Source: an uncultured Microbacterium sp.
GTDB taxonomy: Bacteria > Actinomycetota > Actinomycetes > Actinomycetales > Microbacteriaceae
Assembly: GCF_937927635.1 (NCBI RefSeq)
Contig: NZ_CALBRW010000037.1
Location: 36,901-100,900 of the forward strand
Direction of reading: 5' to 3'
Length of the DNA stretch: 64,000 nucleotides
The translations under genes were made by a program, and so were the position numbers. Positions 25,891 through 34,472 of the stretch are shown here, in pieces. The notes under the pieces were generated by a model. The model made no database searches, was not told the DNA's origin, and was given only the letters and a program-made list of their open reading frames with translations. Within the stretch, counting starts at the first letter, position 1, and every line of letters starts with the position of its first letter.

Positions 25891-27375
25891 TCAGGCGACC
25901 TGCGGTCGGAATCGCTTCGGCGGTGGGTCGACACCCGCCCACGCCGCGATGAGGGCGGCGCGGGGCTTCAGCACCGTGGGAGGTCTGCCGTCGGGCGGGT
26001 GCAGCACGAAGTCCTCCTTCCCCGCACGGGTGATGCGCCACCCGGAATGGTGCAGCTGCATGTGATGGTGTCGGCACAGCAGGATGCCACGGTCTATGTC
26101 GGTTCGGCCGTGATCCGCGTGCCACTCGTCGACATGATGCGCCTCGCAGTAGGACGCAGGCCGTTCGCAGCCTTTCCAGCGGCATCCGCCGTCACGAATG
26201 GACAGCGCCACGCGCTGCCGTGGGGTGAATACCCGGCTCTCGCGACCCAGGTTCAGCGGATTGCCGAACGGATCGACGGTGACGGTCACCGAACCGGTCT
26301 CGCAGACGCGCTGCTGAGCCGCGGCGAGAGGCAGGGACAAGCCGTAGTCCTCGGTGCGGGTGCTCACGGCGGAGCCCGACGCATCCATGACCTGCACGAT
26401 GCGGACGCCCGCCTGTCGGGTGCCGAACACGGACTCCGCGTCGGCGAGCGCACCGGCGCGGAGCACGTCGATGAGCAGGTCGTAGCTGAGCTGGTCGTTC
26501 GTACGAGGATCGTCGGCGAGGTCCTTCGCCTGCACCGCCTCGGCGGAGTCGACGAACCGTGGGCCGCCGCGCCGAGGGCGCAATGCCGCGTCTCGGATGG
26601 CGTGGATCCACGCGGCTCCGTCGTCTTCGAAGTCGATGCGGCCGCGCTCGATTCCGTCAGCGTCCGTCCAGATCCGGAACGAGCGTCGCTCGTACCGCTC
26701 GGCGTATCTGCGCTCCGCGCCGGCGGGATCCAGCTGGTCGCGGATCGCGCGGGCCTGGATGCGCAGTTCCTCGACCGTGCGCTGCGCGGACTCCTCGATC
26801 AGGTGCTCGGCGGCCGCCTGCCACGCGGCGTGCGTGCCGGCGTCATCCTCGGTCGGATGGCCCAGGGCGCGGAGGATGGTGTCCTGCTGGGTGGCCGAGA
26901 TCCGCCCCTGGATCATCGCCTCCGACAGCTTTCCGTGCCACGGCGGACGCACCTCGGGAGGCACGGGCGCGACACTGTCGCGAGCATCACCGGCATCCGG
27001 CGTGCCGTCCGCATCCACGGCATCCGTCGCATCCGCTTCCAGCAGCGCCAAGCCCAGCCGCACCTGCCTCTGCGCTTCGGCATGGCTGATGCCCGCAAGA
27101 TCCTGCACGAGAGCGGCAGGCGTGCGGTGCCCCCGTGACTGCGCGAGCCCGTCCTGCCCCGTGCTGCGTGCGGAGCGGGAGGCTGTGATACCCGCACCGA
27201 CGATGCTGACCCGCTCGGCGGCGCGCGCGAGCTCGGCCGCCGCGGTCACCGCATCCACCAGCTCGTTCCCACCCAGGCCCGCCATTCGCGAGGACAGATC
27301 GCACGCCTCGACATCGCCACCGAACAGGCCGCGCAGAACAGCGACCTGACGCTCGATGTCGGTGAAGAATGCCAT
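25891..27375 (-). CDS. DUF222/HNH endonuclease (13E12 type)
   Basis: 494 residues. The large N-terminal DUF222 region (about 20-370) is helical and poorly understood. The C-terminal HNH domain is intact: RDGGCRWKGCERPASYCEAHHVDEWHADHGRTDIDRGILLCRHHHMQLHHSGW, with paired cysteines and the HH...H metal/catalytic residues. Such genes are abundant in Actinobacteria, often in several copies (REP13E12-like in M. tuberculosis), and are thought to be relics of or riders on mobile DNA; no biochemical role is settled. The ATG at 27375 follows a CAGACT box by 6 nt. A minisatellite lies just past its stop. Confidence 0.93.
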   Translation of the reverse strand: MAFFTDIERQVAVLRGLFGGDVEACDLSSRMAGLGGNELVDAVTAAAELARAAERVSIVGAGITASRSARSTGQDGLAQSRGHRTPAALVQDLAGISHAEAQRQVRLGLALLEADATDAVDADGTPDAGDARDSVAPVPPEVRPPWHGKLSEAMIQGRISATQQDTILRALGHPTEDDAGTHAAWQAAAEHLIEESAQRTVEELRIQARAIRDQLDPAGAERRYAERYERRSFRIWTDADGIERGRIDFEDDGAAWIHAIRDAALRPRRGGPRFVDSAEAVQAKDLADDPRTNDQLSYDLLIDVLRAGALADAESVFGTRQAGVRIVQVMDASGSAVSTRTEDYGLSLPLAAAQQRVCETGSVTVTVDPFGNPLNLGRESRVFTPRQRVALSIRDGGCRWKGCERPASYCEAHHVDEWHADHGRTDIDRGILLCRHHHMQLHHSGWRITRAGKEDFVLHPPDGRPPTVLKPRAALIAAWAGVDPPPKRFRPQVA

Positions 27376-27381
27376 GACTCC

Positions 27382-27387
27382 AGTCTG
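27382..27387 (-). promoter_or_regulatory. -10 box for leaderless HNH gene
   Basis: CAGACT on the minus strand, 6 nt before the ATG at 27375. Confidence 0.4.
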
Positions 27388-27476
27388 GAGAGGGCCACCG
27401 ACATTGGAACAAAGATACGGATCCGGGGGGTATCGGGAAGATCACGAACGCATAACGAAACTGGAGCCGCGGGCTG

Positions 27477-27495
27477 GTGCACCACGGTGATGCAC
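27477..27495. promoter_or_regulatory. 19-bp near-palindrome upstream of the HAD gene
   Basis: GTGCACCACGGTGATGCAC is palindromic except for one position pair. It ends 35 bases before the HAD start, where a repressor or activator would bind. A near copy lies at 28154-28172, beyond the gene's stop. Confidence 0.5.
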
Positions 27496-27530
27496 GCGCC
27501 GATGCTCGACCGGGATGTCACGATGAACCC

Positions 27531-28127
27531 ATGATCCGTGCCGTCGTCTTCGACCTCGATGGCGTGCTGCGCCATTTCGACTCGACTCGCGCTGAGGAGA
27601 TCGAGGTGCGGCATGGACTGGCGAGCCGCAGTATCCAGGTGATGGCCTTCCTGCCGGCGCTGCTGGAACCCGTCATCACCGGCCGCACCAGCCGTGCCGA
27701 CTGGGTCCGCGCCGTAGGGGAGCGGCTGGGCGATCCGCACGCGGCGCAGGAGTGGGGCAGGATTCCGTCGACGCCGGATGCCGGGATGCTGACTCTCAGC
27801 GATGAGCTGCGCGCCGCGGGCATCCGCACCGCCATCCTCACCAACGGAACCGACACGATCCCTGCCGAACTGCACGAATCCGGGATCGACGCGCACGTCG
27901 ACGCCGTCTTCAACTCGGCGGAGATCGGTATCGCCAAGCCTGATCCGAGGCTGTTCCGGCATGTGCTGGACGCCCTGGCGTTCGCCGCGGAAGAGGTCTT
28001 CTTCACCGATGATTCGGTCCCCAAGCTCGGCGGCGCCGAGGTCCTCGGCATCCGCACGCACCACTTCACCGGCATCGGTGGCCTTCGCGCGGCACTGCGC
28101 GCTGCGGGCGTCCGCCTCGGCAGCTGA
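27531..28127 (+). CDS. HAD-superfamily hydrolase
   Basis: 198 residues with all four HAD motifs: FDLDGV with the Asp nucleophile and acid (residues 8-10), ILTNGT (motif II), the lysine of IGIAKPDPRLF (motif III) and FFTDDS (motif IV). The cap domain is small and helical, as in HAD-IA phosphatases and haloacid dehalogenases. The substrate is not predictable. The ATG at 27531 has a weak CACGAT box 6 nt upstream. Matching 19-bp palindromes flank the gene. Confidence 0.92.
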   Translation: MIRAVVFDLDGVLRHFDSTRAEEIEVRHGLASRSIQVMAFLPALLEPVITGRTSRADWVRAVGERLGDPHAAQEWGRIPSTPDAGMLTLSDELRAAGIRTAILTNGTDTIPAELHESGIDAHVDAVFNSAEIGIAKPDPRLFRHVLDALAFAAEEVFFTDDSVPKLGGAEVLGIRTHHFTGIGGLRAALRAAGVRLGS

Positions 28128-28153
28128 GCCGGTGGCGCGATCCGCGCCGACAC

Positions 28154-28172
28154 GTGCGCCACGGTGATGCAC
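28154..28172. promoter_or_regulatory. Second copy of the 19-bp palindromic motif
   Basis: GTGCGCCACGGTGATGCAC, one base different from the copy at 27477-27495. It lies between the convergent HAD and phosphotransferase genes, just before the terminator hairpin, an odd place for an operator. Confidence 0.45.
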
Positions 28173-28179
28173 GAATGCG

Positions 28180-28210
28180 GGGGAGCCGGATGCAGGATAT
28201 CCGGCTCCCC
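28180..28210. terminator. Bidirectional hairpin terminator
   Basis: Perfect 12-bp stem GGGGAGCCGGAT (28180-28191) with ATCCGGCTCCCC (28199-28210), 7-nt loop, between the convergent HAD and phosphotransferase genes. Confidence 0.82.
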
Positions 28211-28260
28211 GACCGTCGTTCCGCCCCTCGCCATGACGTGCGCCGCGTGGAGGCGTCGCC

Positions 28261-29157
28261 TCAGATCACGTCGGGGTCGCCCAGCACGCGCTCGACGGTG
28301 CTGCGGCCCAGCTCGGCCATCACCGGGTTCGAGGTCTCGTAGTACCAGACCAGTCCCATGGCCTGCTGCAGCGCCCAGGCGGCACCTCGCCGCCACTCGT
28401 CATCGGACGCGCCGACGATCTCGCGCAGCATGCGGCGCGGCCCGGCAGAGAGCAGGTGCCACGCGCACACCAGGTCCAGCGATCGATCTGCCGGACCGAA
28501 GTCGCCGCCGTCCAGCACCCCGGTCAGACGACCGCCGTCCACGAGCAGGTTCAACGGTGTCAGATCCCGGTGACTCATCACATGCGGGCCGGCCGTAGGA
28601 ATCACGCGCAGTGAAGCCCACGCCTGCGACACCCCTGCCACGTCGACGATCCCCGCACCCTGCGCGATGCAGTGCGACATCCACTCGTCGTGATCGGCGA
28701 GCACTCCGCCGCGTCCACGGCCGTCGAAGGCACGCGGTCCCACGGGCACCGCGCGCAGCGCGATGATCAGCGCGCCGAGGTCCTCCGCGAACGCCGCTGC
28801 TGAGGCCAGCGAGAACGGATCCGCCACCTCGCCCGGCACCCAGCTCTGCAGCGCCCATGCGGAGGGGTGCCGCTCATCGCCTGTTCCGATCCCGAGCGGT
28901 TCCGGCGCTGAGAACGGAGACGCCGCCGCGAACTCCGCAAGCCGGAGCGCCTCAGAAGCCAGATCGGCATCAGACGTCTCCTCAAGCGGAAACCTCGCGG
29001 CGACCGCATCCCCGATTCGGAAGATCGCGTTCACGGTTCCGGCGCCCGAGACCGACACGACAGGCAGCCCCGCCAACGCAGGGAACTCGCGGGCGATCAG
29101 CTCACCCGCGAGTTCCTCGTCGACGACCAGCTGCCCGTCGTGCATCCGCTCTGTCAC
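28261..29157 (-). CDS. Aminoglycoside phosphotransferase (APH)-fold kinase
   Basis: 298 residues. The kinase-like fold is visible: N-terminal VSGAGTVNAIFRIGDAVAARFPL (ATP loop and lysine region), catalytic loop MSHRDLTPLNLLVDGG with Asp and Asn, and the metal site VLDGGDFGPADRSLDL, where the usual DW is replaced by DG. APH relatives phosphorylate antibiotics, sugars or small alcohols; resistance cannot be claimed. It starts with GTG two bases after the stop of the small membrane gene, so it belongs to the pepP operon. Confidence 0.85.
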   Translation of the reverse strand: MTERMHDGQLVVDEELAGELIAREFPALAGLPVVSVSGAGTVNAIFRIGDAVAARFPLEETSDADLASEALRLAEFAAASPFSAPEPLGIGTGDERHPSAWALQSWVPGEVADPFSLASAAAFAEDLGALIIALRAVPVGPRAFDGRGRGGVLADHDEWMSHCIAQGAGIVDVAGVSQAWASLRVIPTAGPHVMSHRDLTPLNLLVDGGRLTGVLDGGDFGPADRSLDLVCAWHLLSAGPRRMLREIVGASDDEWRRGAAWALQQAMGLVWYYETSNPVMAELGRSTVERVLGDPDVI

Positions 29158-29159
29158 GT

Positions 29160-29318
29160 CTAGCGCTTGCCCTGGTCCACCCAGCGCGTATGGGCCTTCA
29201 TCGCATGCAGCACGGCCAGCCTCACGACGAAGTACAGCGCGGCTCCGACGGCCGCGATCGTCACGAGCCAGATGAACAGGATGATGAGCAGGTGCGCGCC
29301 TGCGAAGCCGATGGCCAT
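29160..29318 (-). CDS. Small single-helix membrane protein
   Basis: 52 residues: MAIGFAGAHLLIILFIWLVT starts a hydrophobic segment that continues to about residue 35, then a basic tail ending WVDQGKR. The ATG at 29318 lies two bases after the pepP stop, and the stop lies two bases before the GTG of the phosphotransferase gene, so it is the middle gene of a tight operon. An upstream extension inside pepP is possible but unlikely. Function unknown. Confidence 0.75.
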   Translation of the reverse strand: MAIGFAGAHLLIILFIWLVTIAAVGAALYFVVRLAVLHAMKAHTRWVDQGKR

Positions 29319-29320
29319 GG

Positions 29321-30754
29321 TCAGCGCTTCAGCCGTGCGATCCACGCCTCGACGTCCGCGACCGTGCGCGAGATGTCGGCGGACAGGTTCACGGCACCGT
29401 CTGCGGTCATCAGGATGTCGTCCTCGATGCGCACGCCGATGCCTCGGAGCTCCTCCGGAACGGTCAGGTCGTCGATCTGGAAGTACAGGCCCGGTTCGAT
29501 GGTGAAGACCATGCCCGGCTCCAGCACGCCGTCGTAGTACATCTCGCGACGCGCCTGCGCGCAGTCGTGCACATCGATGCCCAGGTGATGCGACGTGCCG
29601 TGCACCATGTAGCGGCGCTGCTGGCCGCCCTTGTCAGCATCCAGCGCCTCCTCGGCGGTGACCGGCAGCAGCCCCCACTCGGCGGTGCGCTTGGCGATCA
29701 CGGCCATGGCCGTCTCGTGCACGGTGCGGAACTTCACGCCGGGCTTCGCGGCGGCGAATGCGGCATCCGCGGCCTCCAGCACGGCCTCGTACACGCGACG
29801 CTGCACGTCGGAGAACGTGCCGTTCACGGGCAGGGTGCGCGTGATGTCGGCCGTGTACTGGCTGTCGACCTCCACACCGGCGTCGATCAGGATCAGATCG
29901 CCCGGCACCACGGCGCCGTCGTTGCGGGTCCAGTGCAGGTAGCAGGCGTGCGGGCCGGACGCCGCGATGGTGTCGTAGCCCTCCCAGTTGCCGTCGCTGC
30001 GGGCACGCTGGTGGAAGACGCCCTCCACGATGCGCTCGCCACGGGAGTGCTCGATCGCGCGGTCGAAGTCGCGGATGACATCGTCGAATCCGGATGCCGT
30101 GACCGCCACCGCACGGCGCATCTCGGCGATCTCGAATTCGTCCTTCACCAGGCGCAGCTCTGAGACGAAGCGGGTGAGCTCCGCATCCTCGTCGACGGTC
30201 AGGTCGTCGGCGCCGGCGACGAACGAGTCGATGTGCGCGGTCTGCACCGCGAGGTCAGCGGCGACGCCCGCCAGCGAGGGCCGCGGGCCGATCCAGAATT
30301 CGCCGATCGTGGCATCCGAGTAGAACTCGCTGGTGGTGCGGTCCGCGCGCTCGCGGAAGTACAGGGTCACGTCGTGACCGGCGTCCCCCGCATCCGAAGA
30401 GCGGGGCTCGAACACGAGCACGGAGTCGGGTTCGGCGTCGTTCTCCCAGCCGGTGAGGTGCAGGAAGGCGGAGTGCGCGCGGAAGGGGTAGTCGGTGTCG
30501 TTGCTGCGCTGCTTGAACGACCCGGCGGGCACGACGAGCCGCTTGCCGGGGAATGCCTTCGACACGGCCTCCCGGCGTGCTGCGGCGAAGGATGCCTGGG
30601 CGCGCGGTGCCGGCAGCGACTCGGGCCGCTCGGCCCAGCCGGTGGAGATGGTGTCGAGGAAGCCCTGCGGGAAGGGCTGCTTGCGGGCGCTCTTGGCGTC
30701 TTCGGTCACGTTCGTCGGGGTCTCGACGACGGTGTCGTTCTCTGCGCTGGTCAT
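29321..30754 (-). CDS. pepP: Xaa-Pro aminopeptidase (aminopeptidase P)
   Basis: 477 residues, M24B family. The N-terminal creatinase-like domain (YPFRAHSAFLHLTGWENDAEPDSVLVFEP) is followed by the pita-bread catalytic domain with metal ligands in LILIDAGVEVDSQYTADITRTLPV (two Asp), HGTSHHLGIDVHDC (His) and TIEPGLYFQIDD...GVRIEDDI (two Glu). It removes an N-terminal residue preceding proline in the cytoplasm. The first ~25 residues are polar and probably disordered. The ATG at 30754 has an AAGAAT box 6 nt upstream. It leads an operon with two small genes. Confidence 0.96.
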   Translation of the reverse strand: MTSAENDTVVETPTNVTEDAKSARKQPFPQGFLDTISTGWAERPESLPAPRAQASFAAARREAVSKAFPGKRLVVPAGSFKQRSNDTDYPFRAHSAFLHLTGWENDAEPDSVLVFEPRSSDAGDAGHDVTLYFRERADRTTSEFYSDATIGEFWIGPRPSLAGVAADLAVQTAHIDSFVAGADDLTVDEDAELTRFVSELRLVKDEFEIAEMRRAVAVTASGFDDVIRDFDRAIEHSRGERIVEGVFHQRARSDGNWEGYDTIAASGPHACYLHWTRNDGAVVPGDLILIDAGVEVDSQYTADITRTLPVNGTFSDVQRRVYEAVLEAADAAFAAAKPGVKFRTVHETAMAVIAKRTAEWGLLPVTAEEALDADKGGQQRRYMVHGTSHHLGIDVHDCAQARREMYYDGVLEPGMVFTIEPGLYFQIDDLTVPEELRGIGVRIEDDILMTADGAVNLSADISRTVADVEAWIARLKR

Positions 30755-30760
30755 GTGACC

Positions 30761-30766
30761 ATTCTT
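30761..30766 (-). promoter_or_regulatory. -10 box for leaderless pepP
   Basis: AAGAAT on the minus strand, 6 nt before the ATG at 30754. Confidence 0.4.
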
Positions 30767-30783
30767 CCATCCCTCGCGCGAAA

Positions 30784-30814
30784 GGACCCGGGCCGCTCGA
30801 GGCGACCCGGGTCC
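30784..30814. terminator. Hairpin 3' of the subtilase gene
   Basis: GGACCCGGG (30784-30792) pairs with CCCGGGTCC (30806-30814) around a 13-nt loop, 22 bases past the subtilase stop. Confidence 0.65.
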
Positions 30815-30835
30815 GACTCTCGTGCTGGAATCAGA

Positions 30836-32335
30836 TCACTGCACGGCCTTCAGCGCGTTCACGATGCCGTAGCCGTAGTAGCTGTTCAGCTCGGTCGTGC
30901 CCACGCAGGTGGGACCCTCGTCGTACTGCGCCGGCGAGCACGCCGTCTCCGTGGCGTCGGCCTGCAGCTTCTGCACCATCTGCGCCGGGGTCAGGTCGGG
31001 GTGCGCGGACTTCATCAGCGCCAGCACGCCCGCGACGTGCGGCGACGCCATCGACGTTCCGCTCTTGTACGCCCAGCCGCCGGGGACCGTCGAGGCGATG
31101 CGGGAGCCGGGAGCCGCCACGTCGATCTGACCGAGGCCGCGGTTGGAGAAGTACGACAGCGACCCCTCCTGCGTCAGCGACGACACGGTCACCACGCCGT
31201 CGATCTGGGCGGGAAGATCCTTGCAGGTCTCGTTGATCGTGCGCGCCGTGGGTTCGTCGGCATCGTTCGGGCTGCCCTCGTCGACCGTGTTGGTCGTGAG
31301 GTCCAGTCCGGAGTTGCCGGCCGCGGCGGCACTGACGACGCCCTTCTTCACCGACCATTTCACGGCCCGCGTGACGGCCTCCTTGACGGCGGCCTGGTCG
31401 GGCTGGTCGCCGCACCAGAACTCGAAGGGGTCGATGTAATAGCTGTTGTTCGTGACGTCCATCCCGCGCTGCGCGGCCCACATGAAGCCGCAGATCGCGT
31501 ACTCGGGGTAGATGAACCCGTCGTCGTTGACCACCTTCACCGACGCCAGTCGCACGTTGGGCGCGACGCCGACGACTCCGACGCCGTTGCGGGCCGCGGC
31601 GATCGTGCCGGCGACGTGCGTGCCGTGGTCGGAGGTGGTGGGGTACCAGCCGCCCTCGGACTGGTCGGGACGACCGGCCGCGGTGCAGTTGACGGAGTCG
31701 GCGACGTCGATGTTGGCGGCGAGATCGACGTGCGTCGGGTCGATGCCCGAGTCCAGCACACCCACCAGCACGTTGCGGCTGCCGTCGGTGACCAGGTTGG
31801 CCTCAGGGGAGTGGATCATGGTCATGTCCCACTGCAGCGAGCTGTACTGCTCGGTGCCCGACCCCGGAATCGGCGTGGAGGGCTCATCGCCGTTGACCGG
31901 CTTGTTCTTGCCCTTGTTCCAATCCGAGGAGCCGGGACCCCAGGGCACGCCAGGACCGGTCGCCCTGTCCTTCACCTCGGCGGTGCGCGTGGCACCGACG
32001 GAGGCGACCACGTTCTTGCCCGCGATCTTCACGTTCGTGCGGAACGCGGCGCGGTCGGACTGCGCGACGACGACGCCGATCTCCGGCCAGCTCTGCACCA
32101 CCACACCGCCTGCGGCGACGACCGCGGCCTCGGCCTTGCGTGTCTGGCCGGGATTCGCCTGGCCGGTGTTGACCACGTAGCTCATGACCGTGCCGTCGGG
32201 CGGGTTGACGGGCACGGGAGTGGAGGTGTCCGATGTCGCAGCGGATGCGCCGAGTCCTGTGGTGAGGACGAGCCCCAGTGCGGCGGCGGTGCCGATCAGA
32301 CAGCGCAGGGAGCGCGATCGGGTGAGGGATTTCAT
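30836..32335 (-). CDS. Secreted subtilisin-family serine protease (S8)
   Basis: 499 residues. Signal peptide: basic MKSLTRSRSLRC, hydrophobic core and ASAATS near residue 32. An I9-like propeptide follows (MSYVVNTGQANPGQTRKAEAAVVAAGGVVV). The catalytic triad is clear: Asp195 in VGVLDSGIDP, His237 in SDHGTHVAG, Ser428 in SGTSMASPHVAG, with oxyanion Asn341 in AAAAGNSG. The ATG at 32335 has AAAGG upstream; ATGs at 32350 and 32392 lengthen the signal unusually. No cell-wall anchor is seen, so it is probably released. A classic promoter precedes it. Confidence 0.95.
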   Translation of the reverse strand: MKSLTRSRSLRCLIGTAAALGLVLTTGLGASAATSDTSTPVPVNPPDGTVMSYVVNTGQANPGQTRKAEAAVVAAGGVVVQSWPEIGVVVAQSDRAAFRTNVKIAGKNVVASVGATRTAEVKDRATGPGVPWGPGSSDWNKGKNKPVNGDEPSTPIPGSGTEQYSSLQWDMTMIHSPEANLVTDGSRNVLVGVLDSGIDPTHVDLAANIDVADSVNCTAAGRPDQSEGGWYPTTSDHGTHVAGTIAAARNGVGVVGVAPNVRLASVKVVNDDGFIYPEYAICGFMWAAQRGMDVTNNSYYIDPFEFWCGDQPDQAAVKEAVTRAVKWSVKKGVVSAAAAGNSGLDLTTNTVDEGSPNDADEPTARTINETCKDLPAQIDGVVTVSSLTQEGSLSYFSNRGLGQIDVAAPGSRIASTVPGGWAYKSGTSMASPHVAGVLALMKSAHPDLTPAQMVQKLQADATETACSPAQYDEGPTCVGTTELNSYYGYGIVNALKAVQ

Positions 32336-32399
32336 GAGACGGCCTTTCATCTTCGGAAGACCGGCGCTCTGCCGGGAGGGCGTGTGGCCCACCCTTGCA

Positions 32400-32428
32400 T
32401 GTCTACCGTGCGCTCACGGCGGATTCAA
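32400..32428 (-). promoter_or_regulatory. Promoter of the subtilase gene
   Basis: -35 TTGAAT (32428-32423), exact 17-nt spacer, -10 TAGACA (32405-32400), followed by a leader of roughly 58 nt with a ribosome site. AT-rich sequence upstream of the -35 may be an UP element. Confidence 0.6.
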
Positions 32429-32495
32429 TGGTTTTCATATCCTGGTGTTCAGGAATATCAGCAGGTGCGCTGAACCCCGGCGGGCGGACCGGATC

Positions 32496-33518
32496 TCAGT
32501 GCGCCGGCTCCAGCTGAGCCACCAACGCGCGGTGATCGGATCCCGCCGCGTCGTCGATGACGAGCGATCCGGTCGCCTTCCAGTTCGCGCTGGCCATGAT
32601 GTGGTCGATCGGGGCGCCGGCGAGAGCCGGGATGCTGGCGGGCCAGGTGCCGACCATGCCGTTGCCGGTGGTGCTGGCGACATCATGGCAGCGGCCCATC
32701 GTGCCGCCGTCGCTGCCGAAGGACGCCATGTGGTCGAGGGTCGCGTTGAAATCGCCGGCGAGGATGAAGTCCCCCGCCGGGCACTGGTTCGCGATCCACG
32801 CCAGATCCGACCTCCAGCGGCTCATGGCGTTCTCGCGCGGCGCGATCGCGTGCACGGCCACCAGTGTGGGACCGGAGCCGTCCACGGGCATCGCCACGAC
32901 GCTGGGCACGGAGCCGGTGTTGCTGGAGCCGTCGCGGGAGGAGGCGATGACGGAGTAGTCGCCCAGCTTCGCCGAGATGAGGATCGTCGTCTGCCACGCC
33001 TGCGGCCCGTTGGAGACGTCGGGGCGGATGTTGACGTTGTGCACCCACATCGGGTTGCCGGCCGTGCGCATCATCAGCGCGATCTGCTCGCCGACCTTCT
33101 CGGAGGTCTCCGGCAGCGAGACGATGTCCACCTGCTGCTCCTCGATGACCTGCGCGATCTTCTCGGCGGACACCGAGGCGCCGTTGGTGTTCCACGTGAG
33201 CACCCGCAGCGCGGCATCCGTCTTCGCCGGCAGCGAGCCGCCGCCCGTGCCGCGCATGCTGCCGATCACGCCGGTGGCACCCGCGCCGACCAGCGCGACG
33301 ATCAGCAGAGAGGCGGCGAAGCCGCGCAGCGGCCGCGCCAGCATCAGCAGCAGCGCCAGCACCGCGACCACCAGCAGGACGCCGATGACCAGTGCCCTCG
33401 AGGCGATGATCTGCGCGAGGGGGAACGTGTTCTCGAGCTGGAAGAACTGCGGCCACACCAGGATCGCCGTCGCGATCGCGAACAGCACCGTGAAGAGGAC
33501 TCCGAGCAGACGTAGCAT
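32496..33518 (-). CDS. Endonuclease/exonuclease/phosphatase family membrane protein
   Basis: 340 residues. Three N-terminal membrane helices (about 1-22, 38-60 and 68-88) precede an EEP domain facing outside: VLTWNTNGASVSAEKIAQVIEEQQVDIVSLPET (Asn and Glu metal ligands), HAIAPRE, FILAGDFNATLDH (GDFN motif), IDHIMAS and GSDHRALVAQL (catalytic SDH). This layout is shared by extracellular nucleases and lipid phosphodiesterases of Actinobacteria; the substrate is unknown. The ATG at 33518 follows a TAGGCT box by 8 nt. Confidence 0.9.
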   Translation of the reverse strand: MLRLLGVLFTVLFAIATAILVWPQFFQLENTFPLAQIIASRALVIGVLLVVAVLALLLMLARPLRGFAASLLIVALVGAGATGVIGSMRGTGGGSLPAKTDAALRVLTWNTNGASVSAEKIAQVIEEQQVDIVSLPETSEKVGEQIALMMRTAGNPMWVHNVNIRPDVSNGPQAWQTTILISAKLGDYSVIASSRDGSSNTGSVPSVVAMPVDGSGPTLVAVHAIAPRENAMSRWRSDLAWIANQCPAGDFILAGDFNATLDHMASFGSDGGTMGRCHDVASTTGNGMVGTWPASIPALAGAPIDHIMASANWKATGSLVIDDAAGSDHRALVAQLEPAH

Positions 33519-33526
33519 CGCCTGAG

Positions 33527-33532
33527 AGCCTA
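33527..33532 (-). promoter_or_regulatory. -10 box of the EEP gene
   Basis: TAGGCT on the minus strand, 8 nt before the ATG at 33518, so the leader is at most one or two bases. Confidence 0.45.
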
Positions 33533-33561
33533 GGGGAGGGATGCTGTGATGCCCCTGGCGG

Positions 33562-33567
33562 TACGCT
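33562..33567 (+). promoter_or_regulatory. -10 box for leaderless PHP gene
   Basis: TACGCT, 6 nt (CGGAGG) before the ATG at 33574. Confidence 0.5.
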
Positions 33568-33573
33568 CGGAGG

Positions 33574-34449
33574 ATGACCCAGGGCGAGCACTCCACCTTC
33601 TCGGGGCCGAGTGATCTGCACCTGCACTCCAACCATTCCGACGGCACGGAATCGCCGGCCGAGGTGGTGCGCGCGGCCTTCGCCCACGGCATCCGCACGA
33701 TGGCACTGACCGACCACGACCGCACCACCGGCTGGACGGAGGCGGGCGACGAGGCGGTGGCCCTCGGAATGACGTTCCTGCCCGGGATCGAGTTCTCGTC
33801 ACGGCACGACTGGCGCAGCGTGCACGTGCTGGGCTACCTGTTCGACCCGTCCGACTCCGCCCTCGTCGCCGAGACCGAGCGAATCCGGACGGATCGGGTC
33901 GGACGCGCCGAGCGGATCGTGCGCAGCATCGGCCGCGACTACGACCTCACCTGGGACGACGTTCTGGCGCAGACCACGCCGGATGCCACCGTCGGGCGTC
34001 CTCACATCGCCGATGCGTTGATCGCGCGGGGCATCGTGCACGACCGCACGGAGGCCTTCGACGGCATCCTGCACCCGCGCGCCGGCTACTACGAGCCGCA
34101 CTACGCACCCGACCCGCTGACGGTCGTGCGGCTGATCACGGATGCCGGCGGCGTCGCCGTCATCGCCCATCCGGCCACGTCGGGGCGGGACCGCATGATG
34201 CCCGTGGCGTTCTTCGACCAGCTGGTCGACGCCGGGCTCGCGGGTCTCGAGATCGATCACCGCGAGAACACCGCCGACGGCAGGCGGATGCTGCGCGAGA
34301 TCGCCGCCCGGCACGACCTGATCGTCACCGGCTCCAGCGACTACCACGGGGCGGGGAAGCCCAACCGGCCGGGTGAGAACACGACCTCGGATGAGATGGT
34401 CGCCCGCATCATCGCCCGCGCCACCGGATCCTCGCCGCGGTTCCCGTAG
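33574..34449 (+). CDS. PHP-domain phosphoesterase (RNase AM/TrpH-like)
   Basis: 291 residues. The PHP metal motifs are complete: DLHLHSNHSDGT (first HxH and downstream H), ALTDHDRTTG, FSSRHDWRSVHVLGYLFD, AHPATSGRD, GLEIDHREN and the final GSSDYHGAGKPNRPGENTT. The layout matches 3',5'-nucleoside bisphosphate phosphatase/RNase AM (YciV/TrpH). E. coli RNase AM matures rRNA 5' ends and recycles pAp; that role here is inferred. It converges on the DEAD helicase across a repeat array. Confidence 0.9.
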   Translation: MTQGEHSTFSGPSDLHLHSNHSDGTESPAEVVRAAFAHGIRTMALTDHDRTTGWTEAGDEAVALGMTFLPGIEFSSRHDWRSVHVLGYLFDPSDSALVAETERIRTDRVGRAERIVRSIGRDYDLTWDDVLAQTTPDATVGRPHIADALIARGIVHDRTEAFDGILHPRAGYYEPHYAPDPLTVVRLITDAGGVAVIAHPATSGRDRMMPVAFFDQLVDAGLAGLEIDHRENTADGRRMLREIAARHDLIVTGSSDYHGAGKPNRPGENTTSDEMVARIIARATGSSPRFP

Positions 34450-34472
34450 GCGCCGCGCCTGCGGCATCCCTC

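Noticed and set aside
25582..27138. Plus-strand open frame beginning in the minisatellite with a repeated QPVQVGRFRS-like pattern
   Set aside because: The peptide repeat comes from the 14-bp minisatellite, whose period is not a multiple of three, and the rest is antisense to the HNH gene.
28261..29157. Antibiotic resistance gene
   Set aside because: APH fold only; no match to a known resistance enzyme can be claimed and the context is an ordinary chromosomal operon with pepP.
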